64,000 bases of DNA. It comes from Nocardia araoensis NBRC 100135. GTDB taxonomy: Bacteria; Actinomycetota; Actinomycetes; Mycobacteriales; Mycobacteriaceae. The notes beneath the pieces are model-generated. The model was given only the letters and a program-made list of their open reading frames with translations, had not been told where the DNA came from and did not search any database. How positions within the stretch are numbered: the first letter of the stretch is position 1; each line of letters begins with the position of its first letter. The stretch spans positions 92,248 through 156,247 of the forward strand of contig NZ_BAFR01000124.1 in the NCBI RefSeq assembly GCF_000308435.1, given 5' to 3'. Below are positions 60,384 to 64,000 of the stretch, piece by piece. A program made the translations under genes and the position numbers.

Positions 60384-62524
60384 GCGGCACTCCCCGGTGA
60401 ATCCGTTCCCCGCGAGACCGATTCGGTGAACTCGCTGAACCGCTGGTTGGTGTCGTGGATCCCGCTTTCCTTCTCCGACAGCGTGAATTCCATGTGGAAC
60501 GGGATGCCGGGACGACGATCCTCACCGATCTTCAGCAGGAATTTACCGGTGCCGGGCGGGGACGGCCGCTGCTGTCCCGGTTTGAGCGCCTCGCCGGTCA
60601 GCGCTTGCGGTGCTGACCATCCGGTCACCATCTCCTCCTCGGCCGATGTGAACGGAACCGTGCTGTCCAGCCGTTTGATCTCCTCGGCCGGGAGCGCGCC
60701 GAAGATCTTGGCGCGCGCCCGCTCGAGGAAACCGAGGGCCTTGGCGATGGCGGCTTCCGACCCGAGCGACTGCAGGTCCTTGATGGTGTGGCTGATCATG
60801 ATCAGCGCGGTGGCGATGCCGCGCTGCAACCGGGTGAGCTCGTCGACGCGGTCGACCATGAAGTCACCGAGGCCGAGCACCTGCCACAGCTCGTCCATCA
60901 CCACTTGGAAATACCGCTGCGGACCGAGTTTCGCGTCGGCGAGCACGTGCGCGGCCTCCACCGAGGCGAACCCGTCGGCCCAGCAGGCCAGCATGACCGC
61001 GGCCTTGAGCTTCTTGTCGCCGGTCGGAATGTGCGAGACGTCCATGCACACCGCCACCGCGCTGGTGTCGATCGGCACGGTGGTCTGGCCGTTGAAGACC
61101 GCGCCGAACGGTCCCTGGGTGAGCGCGCGTAGGGAGCGGCGCAGTCCCTTGATCGCCTCCTGGTACTCCGCGATGTCGTCGGCGCCGGCGTCCAGCATCA
61201 ATTCCTCGCCGCCACCGACGATGACCTCGAGCAGGTTCTCCATGATCGGCGGCTTGTCCGGCGTGTATCCGCTGCCCGGCCGATAGAGGATGCGCAGTGC
61301 GGTGGAGATCAACGTCTCCTCGTAGTCGCGCACACGGTCGCCGCGCACCAGTTCCACCAGGCCCGCGATCAAGGTCACCTGCCTGGCCCGCAGGTCCTGC
61401 AACACCTGCAGTTGTAGCGCTGGGAACTCTTCCAGTCGCGGGACGACCGCGCCGAGCACGCCCGCCGCGAGCGGGTTGAGCTTGCCGTGCCCGTAACCCA
61501 GATCGATCACCTGACCGCCGACGAGCTCGACCATCTTCCGGTAGTCCGGCTTGACGTCAGCCAGGATCAACGGCGTGATCCCCTGCGCGATGCCGCCGAG
61601 CACGATCCGGCGCACCAGCGAGGATTTGCCGAAACCGTTGAGGCCGAGCACGAACAGGCTGGGCGCGGTGATGAAACTGCCGCGCATGAACCAGTTCATC
61701 GGATCGAAGCAGACCGGCGCGCCGGTGTGCAGATGCGAGCCGAGGGGCGTGCCGATCAGCGGCGCGCCCGCACCGACCGACCAGGGCCACAGGCCCGCCA
61801 CCTGGGCGGTGGTGGCGCGGTACTCCACCGGGCGGCCGACCACGTTCATCCGGCCGCCGCCCGGGCCCGCGTAGCCGCGGTCGGTGAGTTGCGCTGTGCT
61901 GCGGTCGAATCCGTCCTCGATCGTCTGCTCCGCGCGGGCCGCGTAGTTGCGGCGGCGGATGTCGTCGGTGCGGACCCGGAACTGCGCCCATGCCGCCCGC
62001 AGGCCATTGCCCTCGCGGGCGAGCATCTCCAGCTTGGCGCGGGTGGCGTCGTCGAGCAGCGGTGGCCCGGACTGCTTGCGCCGATCGGCTTTCGCCTTCG
62101 CGCGGCGGGCCGCCTTGTCCGTGTACGGGCTGCCCATGGCACGGTCGGCGGTGTAGTCGACCTTCGCGGGCCGTGCCACACGGCCGTTCCTGGCGCCGTT
62201 GCGATCCGGCCGCGCGGCGATGCGTTCGGTGGCCGCGTCACGGGACGCGCGCGAGTTCCGCTCGGCGCGGGAACGTTCGGTGTGCGCCCGGTCGGCGCGC
62301 ACACCGTCGGACCGGCCCGCGCCCGGGCGCGCGCGACGCTCACCCGTCCGCCGGTCGGTCGTGTCCACGCCCAGCCGGTCCTCGCCGTTCACCCGCGCCG
62401 AGTCCCGGGTGGGGCGCCGCCGCTCCGGCCGCTGTCCCCACTCGTCCCGTCCGGATTGTTCGAGCCGCCTGCGGCGCGCGTCCTCGTCCCGTTCCCGTAC
62501 GGGTGGCTCGTAGTCCCGTGCCAT
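60380..62524 (-). CDS. VirB4-like secretion ATPase
   Basis: A 714-residue ATPase. The first 150 residues are disordered and very arginine-rich (RERDEDARRRRLEQSGRDEW, RAHTERSRAERNSRASRDAA). The ATPase core follows: Walker A GLNGFGKSS at 294-302 and Walker B VVMDELW at 541-547 (Asp544, Glu545), with motifs FDPMNWFMRG and ILADVKPDYRKM typical of actinobacterial VirB4/TraC relatives. The long VirB4 N-terminal domain seems reduced or absent, and the upstream SCO6880-family protein may supply it. It starts at ATG 62524, seven bases after the upstream stop. Confidence 0.9.
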   Translation of the reverse strand: MARDYEPPVRERDEDARRRRLEQSGRDEWGQRPERRRPTRDSARVNGEDRLGVDTTDRRTGERRARPGAGRSDGVRADRAHTERSRAERNSRASRDAATERIAARPDRNGARNGRVARPAKVDYTADRAMGSPYTDKAARRAKAKADRRKQSGPPLLDDATRAKLEMLAREGNGLRAAWAQFRVRTDDIRRRNYAARAEQTIEDGFDRSTAQLTDRGYAGPGGGRMNVVGRPVEYRATTAQVAGLWPWSVGAGAPLIGTPLGSHLHTGAPVCFDPMNWFMRGSFITAPSLFVLGLNGFGKSSLVRRIVLGGIAQGITPLILADVKPDYRKMVELVGGQVIDLGYGHGKLNPLAAGVLGAVVPRLEEFPALQLQVLQDLRARQVTLIAGLVELVRGDRVRDYEETLISTALRILYRPGSGYTPDKPPIMENLLEVIVGGGEELMLDAGADDIAEYQEAIKGLRRSLRALTQGPFGAVFNGQTTVPIDTSAVAVCMDVSHIPTGDKKLKAAVMLACWADGFASVEAAHVLADAKLGPQRYFQVVMDELWQVLGLGDFMVDRVDELTRLQRGIATALIMISHTIKDLQSLGSEAAIAKALGFLERARAKIFGALPAEEIKRLDSTVPFTSAEEEMVTGWSAPQALTGEALKPGQQRPSPPGTGKFLLKIGEDRRPGIPFHMEFTLSEKESGIHDTNQRFSEFTESVSRGTDSPGSAA

Positions 62525-62531
62525 GAATAGC

Positions 62532-64000
62532 TCACCCCGCCAGTGCCTTCGGAATTGTCGCGTGTTCCGGCAGGATCACCCCGCAACCGAGCGACGCCGC
62601 GAAGGCCGCCGCCTGGTAGCGGTAGCACCGCCGAATCTTCAAGCGCGCCTGGGTCGACAGGTCGCGCGTGATGGCTTCGATGCGCGGCAGGTCACCGCGC
62701 AAGGGCTCGGTGATGGTCACCAGCGCCCCGAAGCGGGTCACACCGTGACCCCTGGCCTGCTCCTCGCGGGCCTGCTGAGTCGCGCCCACCCGCAGCGTCG
62801 CCGCCGCGGATACGACTCCGCGTTCGCTCTGTTGGGCCACCAACGCGTTCTTGAAATCGTCGTCGACGATCTCGGCGGCGTCGGCGGCTGAATGCGGACG
62901 GTACACGATCGCGATACGTTTGCGCGGGACTTCGGGATTCGGTGCGAGCAGCCGCTGCAACACCCGCTCGTCGACCGCGCCCTCGGGGGCGGCGTCCATC
63001 TCCCAGGTGACCGACCGGCCACCGTCGTGCACCAAGTGATCCCACTTCTCGTCGTGGGACACCGGGCCCGCGTCCGCCCAGTCCAGTCCGTGTCCATCGG
63101 GTTCGCCCGCGGCCACCTCGAGATCGGCCTGCGAGGCGGGATCGTAACTGCGGCGGATGAACGAGATCACCTCGTCCGCCGACATCGGCTGGGCGCGCAC
63201 ACCGGCTTCCGCCAGTGCGGCGCAGATGCCGGGCAGGCGCCTGCCGATCTCGACTGCTTCCTCGGCCGGGTTCTTGCGGCGTTCGGCGGTGGTGGCCTTG
63301 AACGTGATCGCCACCCGCGGCAGCAACTGCACCCGCTCCTGCGGCAGTTCGGTGGCCAGCTCGTACATCACCTGCTGAGCCAGTTCGGGCGCCTCCGGCC
63401 TGGTGATCGTGGAAACCTCGGTGAGCAAACGGTTTCCGGTCTCCGGAACGGTGTCGATCACCGGCACCACGGCGACGATGTCGCTGGTCTGGCCGACCGA
63501 GGCGAGGAAGGTTCCCCACGCCGAGACCCACCGGTCGATCACGGGCTGATCCACCGCCTCGTGACCTTGCGGCCACGCACGCAATACCACCGTGTACTGG
63601 GCGAACTGCGGCAGGTGGATCATGCCGAAGCTGTAACCGCCCGCATCGATGCCCTCGTACAACTTGGAGGGCGCGAGCAGCCCCGGCAAGCGGGTGACGC
63701 CACCGGGGATCCGGGAGAAGCGGCCACCGCGGTACACGTGCTCGCCACGACTGCGCGAGCGCATCCAGTTGAACATCATCAATCCCGTCTCGTAGCCCGA
63801 ACGACCTCCGGTCCGCCACACCAGCGGGACCATCACGACGACCCCGACGCCGCCGACGATCACACCCCACTGGAAGCCGCCGACCATCGCGGTGATCAGC
63901 GCCGTGATCACGACCGCGAAGCCGAGCACGGTTTCCTCCCAGCGCAAGCCGAAAAGGCCCGCGCTGCGCGGCTTCTGCCAGAGCCCGTACGAGCGCCGCT
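62532..64000 (-). CDS. SCO6880-family membrane protein of the T4SS-like cluster, 5' end outside the window
   Basis: The open frame covers about 488 codons and runs past base 64000; the reading at the edge (RRSYGLWQKPRSAGLFGLRW) is the characteristic N-terminal block of SCO6880-type proteins, so only a few residues are missing. Two membrane helices follow (TVLGFAVVITALITAMVGGF and GVIVGGVGVVVMVPLVW), then a large soluble part with TRLPGLLAPSKLYEGIDAGG and a C-terminal ARLKIRRCYRYQAAAFAASL. The family always seems to travel with a VirB4-like ATPase and may represent a VirB3 plus VirB4-N-domain unit; that is an inference. Confidence 0.88.
   Translation of the reverse strand, partial: RRSYGLWQKPRSAGLFGLRWEETVLGFAVVITALITAMVGGFQWGVIVGGVGVVVMVPLVWRTGGRSGYETGLMMFNWMRSRSRGEHVYRGGRFSRIPGGVTRLPGLLAPSKLYEGIDAGGYSFGMIHLPQFAQYTVVLRAWPQGHEAVDQPVIDRWVSAWGTFLASVGQTSDIVAVVPVIDTVPETGNRLLTEVSTITRPEAPELAQQVMYELATELPQERVQLLPRVAITFKATTAERRKNPAEEAVEIGRRLPGICAALAEAGVRAQPMSADEVISFIRRSYDPASQADLEVAAGEPDGHGLDWADAGPVSHDEKWDHLVHDGGRSVTWEMDAAPEGAVDERVLQRLLAPNPEVPRKRIAIVYRPHSAADAAEIVDDDFKNALVAQQSERGVVSAAATLRVGATQQAREEQARGHGVTRFGALVTITEPLRGDLPRIEAITRDLSTQARLKIRRCYRYQAAAFAASLGCGVILPEHATIPKALAG

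Overview
The window is high-GC actinobacterial DNA, almost certainly from Nocardia or a close relative in the Nocardiaceae. The evidence is gene order and family content. The pyrimidine, nusB-efp-pepQ, aromatic (aro), mltG-ruvX-alaS, aspS and hisS-ppiB blocks all look like their mycobacterial and corynebacterial counterparts. Several genes have clear Mycobacterium tuberculosis equivalents that I know from memory (Rv1382, Rv2560, Rv2575 and Rv2578c types). GTG starts and four-base ATGA/GTGA stop-start overlaps are common.

Layout. 1-7.9 kb (minus strand): the pyrimidine operon pyrR-pyrB-pyrC-(membrane protein)-carA-carB, with a recognisable PyrR-binding site in its leader; carB runs off the left edge. 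8.2-17.9 kb: an accessory stretch holding an AlkB-type dioxygenase with a LexA-like box, a SnoaL-like protein, a stand-alone (p)ppGpp-hydrolase-like HD protein, a TetR/oxidoreductase divergon with two palindromic operators, a serpin, a flavin monooxygenase, a GXWXG/DUF4334 protein, a pair of small drug/metabolite exporters, an ArsB/SLC13-like permease and an orphan MerR-type promoter. 17.9-32.1 kb: the conserved core yciI-nusB-efp-pepQ, a small prepilin peptidase, a universal stress protein, aroC-aroK-aroB closed by a perfect terminator, then aroE-mltG-ruvX-alaS. AroK carries a long arginine-rich tail. No 3-dehydroquinate dehydratase gene is present.

32.1-44.7 kb: a Uma2 endonuclease remnant, rarA, a Tat-exported PhoD-like phosphatase, a phosphotransferase, a Pro/Gly-rich membrane protein, a DUF389 protein, aspS, a zinc metallopeptidase, a secreted protein and a two-gene type VII secretion substrate module. 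44.7-54.5 kb: an SDR behind a perfect KstR-like palindrome, an Rv2578c-type radical SAM gene behind a LexA box, korA-korB (korA ends in a 69-bp tandem repeat), mdh, a membrane protein, hisS and a membrane-anchored cyclophilin.

54.5-64 kb: a type IV secretion/conjugation-like locus. A seven-gene minus-strand cluster reads SCO6880-family membrane protein, VirB4-like ATPase, IS3-OrfA-like helix-turn-helix protein, a three-module wall hydrolase (M23 + lytic transglycosylase + NlpC/P60), a VirB8-like lipoprotein, a VirD4/TraD-like coupling ATPase and a DUF4913 protein. It faces an unrecognised charged coiled-coil gene across a shared terminator. No relaxase, integrase, tRNA or att site is visible, and the cluster continues past the right edge. 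The NlpC/P60 module lacks its catalytic Cys and His, and the HTH protein is translationally coupled to the VirB4 gene. This locus is the most novel part of the window.
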